Positions 7,635-14,341 of a stretch of 64,000 bases of DNA are shown piece after piece (position 1 is the stretch's first letter; each line of letters starts with the position of its first letter). The position numbers were made by a program, and so were the translations under genes. This DNA is from Halalkalibacter oceani. GTDB lineage: Bacteria > Bacillota > Bacilli > Bacillales > Bacillaceae_D. The notes beneath the pieces were generated by a model. It did not search any database. It was not told where the DNA came from and was given only the letters and a program-made list of their open reading frames with translations. The stretch spans positions 43,501 through 107,500 of the forward strand of contig NZ_JAMBOS010000011.1 of assembly GCF_023715705.1 (NCBI RefSeq), given 5' to 3'.

Positions 7635-8645
7635 ATGGACATCAAGCAAAATATTATACAGGTCACCAACTTACGGAAAGAGTTTAAATCCTACTCAAGC
7701 CGGTCGGGTCTGACCGGCGCCTTTCGCGATTTATTAACGCGGAATTATAAAGTGATGGCTGCTGTCGATGATATATCCTTAACGATTAAGCAGGGGGAGA
7801 TGGTCGGCTATATCGGCGAAAACGGCGCAGGTAAATCAACGACGATCAAAATGCTGACAGGTATCCTGACGCCGACTTCAGGCACCGTACTCGTTAATGG
7901 GATGAATCCACACAAAGAGCGTGAACAATTCGTCCGGACAATCGGTGTTGTCTTCGGCCAACGCTCTCAGCTCTGGTGGGATATTGCCGTGCAGGAGTCA
8001 TTCAGGCTGTTAAAGAAGGTGTATCGCGTCTCTGACGAAGATTACAACTCGCATATGGGTCATGTGATAGAGACATTGGACATCGGACCGTTGCTGGACA
8101 AGCCGGTCCGCAAGCTTTCTCTCGGCCAGCGGATGCGCTGTGAATTAGCCGCCGCTCTGATTCATAACCCGCCGCTGCTCTTTTTGGATGAGCCGACAAT
8201 CGGGCTTGATGTACTCGTCAAGCTGAAAATCCGGGAATTTTTAAAGGAAATCAATCAAACGTACAATACGACGATTTTATTGACTACGCACGATCTCAGT
8301 GACATTGAAGCGCTTTGTGAACGGGTCGTGCTCCTCGATGAAGGAAAAATCGTCTATGATGGCCGGCTTGATCAGCTTCAGGCCGGGGCGGTCGAAGGAA
8401 AGCAGGTCGAATTCGAGTTTCTTGAACCTGTTACGGCTGCTAATCTGCCACAGCTTCCGCAAGTCTACTGGGAACAACAGGACGAGACGACGTGGCTCGC
8501 TCACGTCAATGGCGATGAACGCGCTGTATCAAAGCTGATCAGCACCGTTGTCGAGGCTAATCCGATCAATAATGTCCGCCTGAACAAGGTGTCGACTGAG
8601 GAGATTATCCGCAAGATTTACGAAGAAGGAATGGCGATCTCATGA
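7635..8645 (+). CDS. ABC transporter ATP-binding protein, ABC-2 exporter type
   Basis: 336-residue ATPase. Walker A GENGAGKST (61-69), Q-loop region VVFGQRSQLWW, signature LSLGQ (160-164), Walker B LLFLDEP (180-186), and the switch histidine in LLTTHDLSDIE. A C-terminal extension of about 90 residues follows the nucleotide-binding domain, as in NatA-like exporters. Start ATG after GGAGGAAGATAA. Its stop overlaps the next start (ATGA), so the three genes form one operon. The partner permeases resemble the ABC2_membrane_6 (DUF990) group, some members of which have been linked to viologen or drug export. The substrate here is unknown. Confidence 0.9.
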   Translation: MDIKQNIIQVTNLRKEFKSYSSRSGLTGAFRDLLTRNYKVMAAVDDISLTIKQGEMVGYIGENGAGKSTTIKMLTGILTPTSGTVLVNGMNPHKEREQFVRTIGVVFGQRSQLWWDIAVQESFRLLKKVYRVSDEDYNSHMGHVIETLDIGPLLDKPVRKLSLGQRMRCELAAALIHNPPLLFLDEPTIGLDVLVKLKIREFLKEINQTYNTTILLTTHDLSDIEALCERVVLLDEGKIVYDGRLDQLQAGAVEGKQVEFEFLEPVTAANLPQLPQVYWEQQDETTWLAHVNGDERAVSKLISTVVEANPINNVRLNKVSTEEIIRKIYEEGMAIS

Positions 8646-9433
8646 GTTCCTATATCGAAATGATTCGGATCCGCTTTTTAATGATGCTTGCCTATCGGAC
8701 AAATTATTATAGTGGCATTTTAATCTACAGCATTAATATCGCCGCCTATTACTTTTTATGGACGGCAATCTATAGCGGCAAGGAAGATATCGAGGGGCTG
8801 AGCGCGCTGCAGATGACGACCTATATCGCCGTAGCCTGGATGGCGCGCGCTTTCTATTTTAATAATATTGACCGCGAAATCGCGATGGAAATTAAAGAAG
8901 GAAAAGTCGCGATTGAAATGATCCGTCCCTATAACTATTTAGGGATGAAAACGATGCAGGCGCTCGGTGAGGGCATCTTTCGTCTGTTATTCTTTTCCGT
9001 GCCCGGAATGGTGATCGTCGCTTTGCTGTTCCCGGTCAGCTTTTCCGCAAGCGCAACGACGTGGCTCTTCTTTTTTGTTTCTCTGCTGTTCAGCTTTATT
9101 GTCAATACACAAATCAATTTGCTGACGGGGATTTTAACGTTTTTCTTATTTAATAATTCGGGCTTGATTCGTGCGAAACGAGTCGTGATTGATTTATTTT
9201 CCGGCCTGCTTCTTCCGATTTCTTTTTATCCGCTGTGGGCCCAGTCGGTCATGATGTATCTGCCATTTCAGGCGATCAGCTATATTCCAAGCATGATTTT
9301 CACTGAAGGATTCAGCGGCAATGAAATGTATACCGCCTTGATGCTGCAAGCCTTTTGGGCCCTTGTTTTGCTGATCCCACTTCAGCTCCTATGGATGTTG
9401 GCGAAAAAACAGCTGATCGTGCAAGGAGGTTAG
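8642..9433 (+). CDS. ABC-2 family permease subunit 1
   Basis: 263 residues with six predicted membrane helices: MMLAYRTNYYSGILIYSINI, the ATTWLFFFVSLLFSFIVNT region and LLLPISFYPLWAQSVMMYLP are clearly hydrophobic. It resembles the ABC-2 permeases of the DUF990 (ABC2_membrane_6) group. It overlaps the ATPase gene by 4 bp (ATGA) and is followed 3 bp later by a second permease, which has its Shine-Dalgarno (AAGGAGG) inside the end of this gene. A heterodimeric membrane domain is therefore likely. Substrate unknown. Confidence 0.85.
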   Translation: MSSYIEMIRIRFLMMLAYRTNYYSGILIYSINIAAYYFLWTAIYSGKEDIEGLSALQMTTYIAVAWMARAFYFNNIDREIAMEIKEGKVAIEMIRPYNYLGMKTMQALGEGIFRLLFFSVPGMVIVALLFPVSFSASATTWLFFFVSLLFSFIVNTQINLLTGILTFFLFNNSGLIRAKRVVIDLFSGLLLPISFYPLWAQSVMMYLPFQAISYIPSMIFTEGFSGNEMYTALMLQAFWALVLLIPLQLLWMLAKKQLIVQGG

Positions 9434-9436
9434 CTG

Positions 9437-10222
9437 ATGTTCTATTTATCCATTTTCTTTCAATATGCCTCACAGTATTTAAAAACGCGGCTCACGTACC
9501 GGGTCGATACAGTTGTTGAAATCTTTTCAGACTTATTATTTCAAGCGGTTAACTTTGTCTTTATTTTAGTCGTCTTCGGTCATACTACTTTGTTAAGTGG
9601 CTGGAATCGGGAGGAAATCATCTTTATTTATGGCTTTTTTCTCGTCCCGTACGCCTTCTTTAGCGCCTTCTTCAACATTTGGGATTTCAATGAGCGCTAC
9701 ATTGTCAAAGGTGAATTCGACCGGGTTCTGACAAGACCGATTTACAGCCTGTTTCAAATTATAATGGAAAGGATGGAGCTTGAATCGTTATTCGGAGTGA
9801 TCACCGGGATTGTGATCATGCTCTATGCCGGATCAAGTCTCGACTTGTCCTTTGCCTGGTATGACGCGCTCGTCTTTGTTGCGATGGTCGGCGGCGGCAC
9901 GCTCATTTACGCTGGTATTTTTATCTCAATTGCCAGCATCAGCTTCTGGTCGGACAGCCGCACCGACATTATGCCGATGATGTATAACATCGGCAACTAC
10001 GGCCGCTACCCGGTCGACATTTACCACCGTGTCATCCGCTTCGTCCTGACGTGGATTTTGCCGTTCGCCTTCGTCGGCGTCTATCCGGCCGCTTATTTCC
10101 TTGAGCGGGAAGAGTGGTATGGCTACGCCTTTCTAACACCGGTGATGGGGCTGATCTTTTTAACGCTCTCCGTCCTGCTCTGGAACGCCGGAGTCAAAAA
10201 ATACCGCGGAGCCGGAAATTGA
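9437..10222 (+). CDS. ABC-2 family permease subunit 2
   Basis: 261 residues, about six membrane helices, with the DUF990-type motifs FNIWDFNERYIVKGEFDRVL and RPIYSLFQIIMERM, then SFWSDSRTDIMPMMYNIGNY and WILPFAFVGVYPAAYF. Last gene of the exporter operon. A repeat element beginning 1-2 bp after its stop supplies a terminator-like hairpin. The paired permeases and the long ATPase argue for an exporter built from two different membrane subunits. Confidence 0.85.
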   Translation: MFYLSIFFQYASQYLKTRLTYRVDTVVEIFSDLLFQAVNFVFILVVFGHTTLLSGWNREEIIFIYGFFLVPYAFFSAFFNIWDFNERYIVKGEFDRVLTRPIYSLFQIIMERMELESLFGVITGIVIMLYAGSSLDLSFAWYDALVFVAMVGGGTLIYAGIFISIASISFWSDSRTDIMPMMYNIGNYGRYPVDIYHRVIRFVLTWILPFAFVGVYPAAYFLEREEWYGYAFLTPVMGLIFLTLSVLLWNAGVKKYRGAGN

Positions 10223-10223
10223 T

Positions 10224-10352
10224 GAGAGTGGGATAAAGGTTGTTTTTCCCTTTTTTCCCACTCTCTAAGCAATGAGTGGAACCGCCACGATCTTTTAAAG
10301 CCCGTTGTGAGTGGGTTTCTCACAACGGGCTTGTGGCGAGTGGAGCCATTGC
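10224..10352 (-). repeat. Intergenic hairpin element, copy C (inverted)
   Basis: Same family as the element at 7375, in the opposite orientation. Hairpin 2 is GAGAGTGGGA (10224-10233) / TCCCACTCTC (10256-10265). The linker carries TTTTAAAG. Hairpin 1 is GCCCGTTGTGAG (10300-10311) / CTCACAACGGGC (10319-10330) with loop TGGGTTT, followed by GTGGCGAGTGGAGCCATTGCC. Hairpin 2 abuts the stop of the last exporter gene and probably ends its transcript. Its arms differ from those of copies A and B while hairpin 1 is identical. Confidence 0.85.
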
Positions 10353-10546
10353 CAAGACTGCGGACACTTTTGACCCTTTTTCCCGAAGCAGCGAGGTGAA
10401 CTGCCCATCCAACAATCGATAGGATAGTAGATAAGGAGTGACTCACTTTTACTATGTGACACTCCTTATTATTTTAAACAAACGCTTTTCTACTGAGCCC
10501 CTTCACATATCCATGTAAAGATTTCATTAAGAATACCTGGTCGTTA

Positions 10547-10596
10547 TTGTGGAAAAGGAAGTGTTTTGGTAGATTATCGATATCGGCTTTCGATAA
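10547..10596 (+). promoter_or_regulatory. padR-chrA promoter with overlapping dyad operator
   Basis: -35 TTGTGG (10547-10552), 17-nt spacer, -10 TAGATT (10570-10575). A dyad TTATCGA (10574-10580) / TCGATAA (10590-10596) with a 9-nt centre starts inside the -10 element. It lies about 30 bp before the padR start. A repressor bound here would block transcription. PadR autoregulation is known in the family, but binding to this site is inferred. Confidence 0.5.
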
Positions 10597-10624
10597 CACT
10601 TACAACTAAAAGGAGGATGGTGCT

Positions 10625-10933
10625 TTGGAGGAAAAAGTTTTGCGCAAACTGTTTTTAGGCTTCATTCACATTCACATCCTCCATCATGCGAAGGAGCATC
10701 CGATTTTCGGCCTGTGGATGCTGGAAGAATTGAAAGCACACGGCTATCAGATCAGCGCTGGAACATTATACCCAATTCTGCACTCGATGGAAGAGGATGG
10801 GCTTTTGGCGAAGGAAGAACAGAAGGTCGAAGGAAAAATTCGCAAATACTACTCGACTACTGCTAAAGGCGAACTGGTGCTAAACGAAGCAAGAGCGAAA
10901 GCATATGAACTCTTTAAAGAAATAAACGAATAA
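10625..10933 (+). CDS. PadR family transcriptional regulator
   Basis: 102 residues with the PadR winged-helix core: HPIFGLWMLEELKAHGYQIS, then AGTLYPILHSMEEDGLLAKE and KIRKYYSTTAKGELVLNEA. It is a short, subfamily-2-like PadR whose dimerisation helix is the C-terminal segment. The start is TTG at 10625, 8-9 nt after AAAGGAGG. It is followed 17 bp later by chrA. PadR-ChrA gene pairs are common in Firmicutes, so it most likely controls the transporter. A dyad over its own promoter suggests autoregulation. Confidence 0.9.
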   Translation: MEEKVLRKLFLGFIHIHILHHAKEHPIFGLWMLEELKAHGYQISAGTLYPILHSMEEDGLLAKEEQKVEGKIRKYYSTTAKGELVLNEARAKAYELFKEINE

Positions 10934-10950
10934 TAAGGAAGGTGATCACT

Positions 10951-12150
10951 ATGCCGGACAACCGGACATCGACTTTCAAGTCCTTACTGGAAATTCTGCT
11001 TGTTTCCACAAGGCTCGGCTTCACTTCATTTGGCGGTCCGATCGCTCATTTAGGCTATTTTCACGAAGAATATATCCGTCGCAGGAAATGGATCGACGAA
11101 AAAAGCTACGCCGATTTAGTTGCGCTCTGTCAATTTCTCCCGGGTCCCGCGAGCAGCCAGGTTGGTATCGGGATTGGAGTGATGCGTGCGGGCGTATTGG
11201 GAGGGATTGTCTCCTTTATCGGCTTTACCCTTCCTTCGGTAATTGCCCTTATTCTTTTTGCATTAGCGTTGCATCAGTTTGGATTCGATGACAGCGGCTG
11301 GATACACGGGCTGAAAATTGTCGCTGTCGTCGTTGTCGCTCATGCGGTTTTAGGAATGGCGCAAAATTTAACACCGGATCTGCAAAGAAGAACGCTCGCT
11401 CTTCTCGCGCTCGTTGTTACGCTGTTGTGGCAAACGGCCTTTACTCAGGTCGGTGTGATTCTGGCAGCCGGATTTGCCGGGTTTTTGCTCTATCGCCAGC
11501 AAACGCTTGATCATTCGGCGAGCGAGGCAAAATTCCCGATTTCGCACCGTTTTGCTGCGGTCTGTTTAACGTTGTTTTTCGCTTTACTCGTTGCGTTGCC
11601 CATTTTGCGGGAAGTATCCGGTTTGCAGGCGGTGGCGTTGTTTGACAGCTTTTATCGCGCCGGCTCGCTTGTCTTTGGCGGAGGTCATGTCGTATTGCCT
11701 TTACTGGAGCGGGAATTTGTGCCGACCGGCTGGCTTACGGAAGAGCAGTTTCTGGCTGGATATGGTGCCGCGCAGGCCGTTCCTGGGCCGCTGTTCACAT
11801 TTGCCGCTTACATTGGCGCGGTGATCAATGGCTGGCAAGGAGGACTACTTGCGACAATTGCGATCTTCTTACCGGCATTTCTGCTTATTTTCGGAACGTT
11901 GCCGTTTTGGCAATCATTGCGGCAAAACGCCAGCATTAAAGGGGTATTAATGGGGGTCAATGCCGCGGTTGTCGGGATTCTCTTTTCCGCGCTCTACCAG
12001 CCAATCTGGACGAGTTCGATTCTCTCCGCGATCGACTTTGCCTTTGCGGCGATTTTGTTCGGCATGCTTGTCTTTTGGAAGCTGCCGCCGTGGGTCATTG
12101 TCCTTACAGGGGCCGCAGGGGGATTTTTGCTGGCGTTAGGCGGGGCTTAA
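10951..12150 (+). CDS. chrA: ChrA family chromate transporter, two-domain form
   Basis: 399 residues, the long form with two homologous CHR domains. The first has RLGFTSFGGPIAHLGYF, QFLPGPASSQVGIGIG and VSFIGFTLPS. The second has SLVFGGGHVVLPLLEREFV, GYGAAQAVPGPLFTFAAYIG and IAIFLPAFLL. The ATG at 10951 is 6 nt after AAGGAAGGTGAT. An in-frame GTG three codons upstream lies within that ribosome site. Family members export chromate or take part in resistance, but many ChrA-like proteins have unknown substrates. Paired with padR. The last codons fall inside a hairpin of the following repeat. Confidence 0.88.
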   Translation: MPDNRTSTFKSLLEILLVSTRLGFTSFGGPIAHLGYFHEEYIRRRKWIDEKSYADLVALCQFLPGPASSQVGIGIGVMRAGVLGGIVSFIGFTLPSVIALILFALALHQFGFDDSGWIHGLKIVAVVVVAHAVLGMAQNLTPDLQRRTLALLALVVTLLWQTAFTQVGVILAAGFAGFLLYRQQTLDHSASEAKFPISHRFAAVCLTLFFALLVALPILREVSGLQAVALFDSFYRAGSLVFGGGHVVLPLLEREFVPTGWLTEEQFLAGYGAAQAVPGPLFTFAAYIGAVINGWQGGLLATIAIFLPAFLLIFGTLPFWQSLRQNASIKGVLMGVNAAVVGILFSALYQPIWTSSILSAIDFAFAAILFGMLVFWKLPPWVIVLTGAAGGFLLALGGA

Positions 12151-12239
12151 AGGTTGTTTTTATCTTTAGCCCCGTGTAAATAAGTGGAAGCTCCATAATT
12201 TTTCAAATCCCGTTGTGAGTCGGTTGCTCACAACGGGAT
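12141..12239 (-). repeat. Intergenic hairpin element, copy D (divergent), overlapping the chrA stop
   Basis: Hairpin 2 is CGGGGCT (12141-12147) / AGCCCCG (12168-12174) and includes the last codons of chrA. Hairpin 1 is ATCCCGTTGTGAG (12207-12219) / CTCACAACGGGAT (12227-12239) with loop TCGGTTG. Linker and loop have diverged from the reference copy, but the hairpin 1 stem is intact. It would serve as the chrA terminator. Confidence 0.75.
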
Positions 12240-12283
12240 TGGGGTTTGGCTCGGATTGATTTAGATGCTAAGCTAGTAAACTA

Positions 12284-12544
12284 CTAGCGGCTTTTGACAA
12301 GAAGCTGAATCGCCTGTTCAACGGCCTCCTCTGTCTCTTCGCCTTTTTCCACCTGTTCTAGCAGACGATGCTGCATATTTTTCGCTACGATGTAGGCCAT
12401 CGCCTTATCCATCGCGGATTTCGCAGCTGACATTTGCGTAATAACAGATTTACAATCCTGCCCCTCTTCCATTAAACGCAACACGCCTCTCACTTGTCCT
12501 TCTATCCGTTTCAAACGATTTTTCATCTCTGGCGTATATTCCAT
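12284..12544 (-). CDS. CsoR/CstR/FrmR-family repressor with one conserved cysteine
   Basis: 86-residue all-helical DUF156 protein. MKNRLKRIEGQVRGVLRLME and GQDCKSVITQMSAAKSAMDK are the family's DNA-binding and first ligand segments. Cys31 is present. The positions of CsoR His and second Cys (offsets +25 and +29) are Asn56 and Arg60. Copper-sensing CsoR needs C-H-C, and persulfide-sensing CstR uses two Cys, so neither pattern is complete. Start ATG. No copper ATPase, CopZ, rhodanese or formaldehyde genes lie next to it, so its regulon is not obvious. Ligand unknown. Confidence 0.85.
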   Translation of the reverse strand: MEYTPEMKNRLKRIEGQVRGVLRLMEEGQDCKSVITQMSAAKSAMDKAMAYIVAKNMQHRLLEQVEKGEETEEAVEQAIQLLVKSR

Positions 12545-12691
12545 TGAGTATCCCTCTCTTTCACGAGATACCGAGCTTCCTCAACCGGCACGTCAAGATC
12601 CGGCTTGTCCAATGTCTTGCAAATGGCTCGGTTTTCTGACTCATAATACTCACGTAAGCATATAATTAATCACCAAAAACTGTCAATCGTT

Positions 12692-13366
12692 TTAATAGTC
12701 TGATTCACCTTTTTCACCGTTAACAATCGCAACTCCCGCACTAGCCCCGATTCTCGTCGCACCGGCTTCGATCATCTTCCGCGCTCCTTCTAAATCACGA
12801 ACGCCGCCAGAGGCTTTCACTCCGATCTCCGGACCGACCGTTTCCCGCATCAGCCTAATATCTTCCACCGTCGCTCCGCCGGTTGAGAAGCCGGTTGATG
12901 TCTTGACATAATCGGCGCCAGCCCGCACCGCTATTTGGCACGCTCTCTTTTTTTCTTCGTCGGTCAGAAGGCAAGATTCAATAATGACTTTTGTTAATGC
13001 TTTCCCTTTAGCAGCTTCGACAACCGCCCGAATATCGCGTTCCACGTATTCGTCGTCCTTTGCTTTTAAAGCGGCGATATTGATGACCATATCGACTTCG
13101 CCGGCTCCATTTTCAATCGCATTGACGGTTTCAAAGTGCTTGACCTCCACTGTCGATGCCCCGAGAGGAAAGCCGATCACCGTGCATACTTTGACGTTTT
13201 CTTCATCCTTTAACAGCTCGGCGGCGAGCTTCACCCATGTCGGATTGACGCAGACGGAAGCAAATTGGTACGTCTTCGCCTCTTCACATAATGTTTCGAT
13301 CTGGTCCTTTGTTGTGTCGGCCTTCAAGGCTGTATGATCAATAAATGAAGCAATGGATTGAGTCAT
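12692..13366 (-). CDS. deoC: Deoxyribose-phosphate aldolase
   Basis: 224-residue DeoC, which splits 2-deoxyribose 5-phosphate into glyceraldehyde 3-phosphate and acetaldehyde in nucleoside catabolism. The class I aldolase barrel shows [38 protein letters not shown], the Schiff-base lysine in [10 protein letters not shown], and [15 protein letters not shown] [11 protein letters not shown]. The ATG at 13366 follows AGAGG by about 9 nt and gives the usual length. Upstream in-frame starts at 13375 and 13405 are less well placed. It stands alone, without nupC, pdp or deoR beside it. Confidence 0.95.
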   Translation of the reverse strand: MTQSIASFIDHTALKADTTKDQIETLCEEAKTYQFASVCVNPTWVKLAAELLKDEENVKVCTVIGFPLGASTVEVKHFETVNAIENGAGEVDMVINIAALKAKDDEYVERDIRAVVEAAKGKALTKVIIESCLLTDEEKKRACQIAVRAGADYVKTSTGFSTGGATVEDIRLMRETVGPEIGVKASGGVRDLEGARKMIEAGATRIGASAGVAIVNGEKGESDY

Positions 13367-13490
13367 TGGTTGCATCCTCTTTTCTTTAAAAAGTTGTCCG
13401 TACATCTTTTTTTATCCTAGCATAAAAGCGAAAGAGAAACGAGACTTACTTTTCTTAATTGCAATGCACGGTGCCCCTGCCATGTTTTAC

Positions 13491-13545
13491 GTCAATCACC
13501 AAGTGGGCTTCATGGTGATTGACGCGCAGGGTGCGGAGCCATTGC
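13491..13545 (-). repeat. Hairpin element with a different stem
   Basis: GTCAATCACCA (13491-13501) / TGGTGATTGAC (13513-13523), a perfect 11-bp stem, with loop AGTGGGCTTCA. It is followed by GGTGCGGAGCCATTGC. Loop (GTGGG) and right flank (GGAGCCATTGC) match the element at 10300-10352, but the stem sequence is unrelated. No hairpin 2 is evident. Confidence 0.65.
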
Positions 13546-13610
13546 TATTCTTTCCAACTCTCTTGAAATGGCTACATGGGTGACTGGAATTTATTAAATT
13601 CTTATCCTAC

Positions 13611-13643
13611 AAAAAAGCGCACACTATCATAGTGATAGTGTGC
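13611..13643 (-). terminator. Terminator after the DJ-1/PfpI gene
   Basis: GCACACTATCA (13619-13629) / TGATAGTGTGC (13633-13643), a perfect 11-bp stem with a 3-nt loop, and a U run on the minus strand from the A tract at 13611-13616. Confidence 0.9.
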
Positions 13644-13659
13644 ACCTTTTGCTTACTCT

Positions 13660-14175
13660 TTATTTCAATACATTCAGCGATTCACGGTTAAAGGCAGGTA
13701 AATCGTCCGGCGTCCGACTCGTGACGAGGTTTCCGCCACAAACGACTACTTCCTTATCATGTAAGTTCGCCCCGGCATTTTCGAGATCAACGTGAATTGA
13801 TTTATATCCAGTCACGTCCCGGCCTTTAAGGACCTTGGCTGTAATTAAAAGCTGTGGACCATGACAAATAGCCATAATCGGCTTCTTGCTTTCGGCAAAT
13901 TGCTTTGTGAATGTCACAAAGCGGTCATCGGCACGGAGCATGTCCGGCGAAAAGCCTCCCGGAATAAAAAGCGCCTCGAAGTCATCCGGTTTCACATCGT
14001 CAATGCCTTTATCAATCGTTACGGTCGCTTCTTTGTTTTTCCCCGTAACGGTAGTCCCGCTTTCTTTTTCAATCGTCACAATTTCATGACCTGCTTCCTT
14101 AAATGCTTTGACAGGCTCCGTATACTCAGAATCCTCAAATAAGTCTGTTACGACAACAGCTATTTTCTTACTCAC
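13660..14175 (-). CDS. DJ-1/PfpI family protein, YfkM-like
   Basis: 171 residues. The family nucleophile-elbow cysteine is in IMAICHGPQLLI, with the preceding acidic residue in FIPGGFSPDMLRAD. The C-terminal VTSRTPDDLPAFNRESL is typical of the YfkM/general stress protein 18 group. The start is GTG at 14175, spaced from AGGAGAG. A GTG three codons upstream lies inside the ribosome site. Members have glyoxalase, deglycase or protease-like activities. Which applies here cannot be read from sequence. It lies downstream of helD with 165 bp between and has its own terminator. Confidence 0.88.
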   Translation of the reverse strand: MSKKIAVVVTDLFEDSEYTEPVKAFKEAGHEIVTIEKESGTTVTGKNKEATVTIDKGIDDVKPDDFEALFIPGGFSPDMLRADDRFVTFTKQFAESKKPIMAICHGPQLLITAKVLKGRDVTGYKSIHVDLENAGANLHDKEVVVCGGNLVTSRTPDDLPAFNRESLNVLK

Positions 14176-14341
14176 GTATATCACTCTCCTGTTTCAGTCT
14201 ACTCTTACGATACCCCTTTATGGATAAATAAAACATGTGATTCATTACCGAATTTATCGCGTCATTATCGTAAACAAATCGAAGAGCGCAGGCTCCCCTG
14301 CATGACGAACGAACAAGTGAAAATCGACCGTTGCTGAAAAA

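Noticed and set aside
10123..10446. 107-residue minus-strand frame across the exporter end
   Set aside because: Most of it is the hairpin repeat element read in frame; the similar frame at 53707-54015 arises from copy B in the same way.
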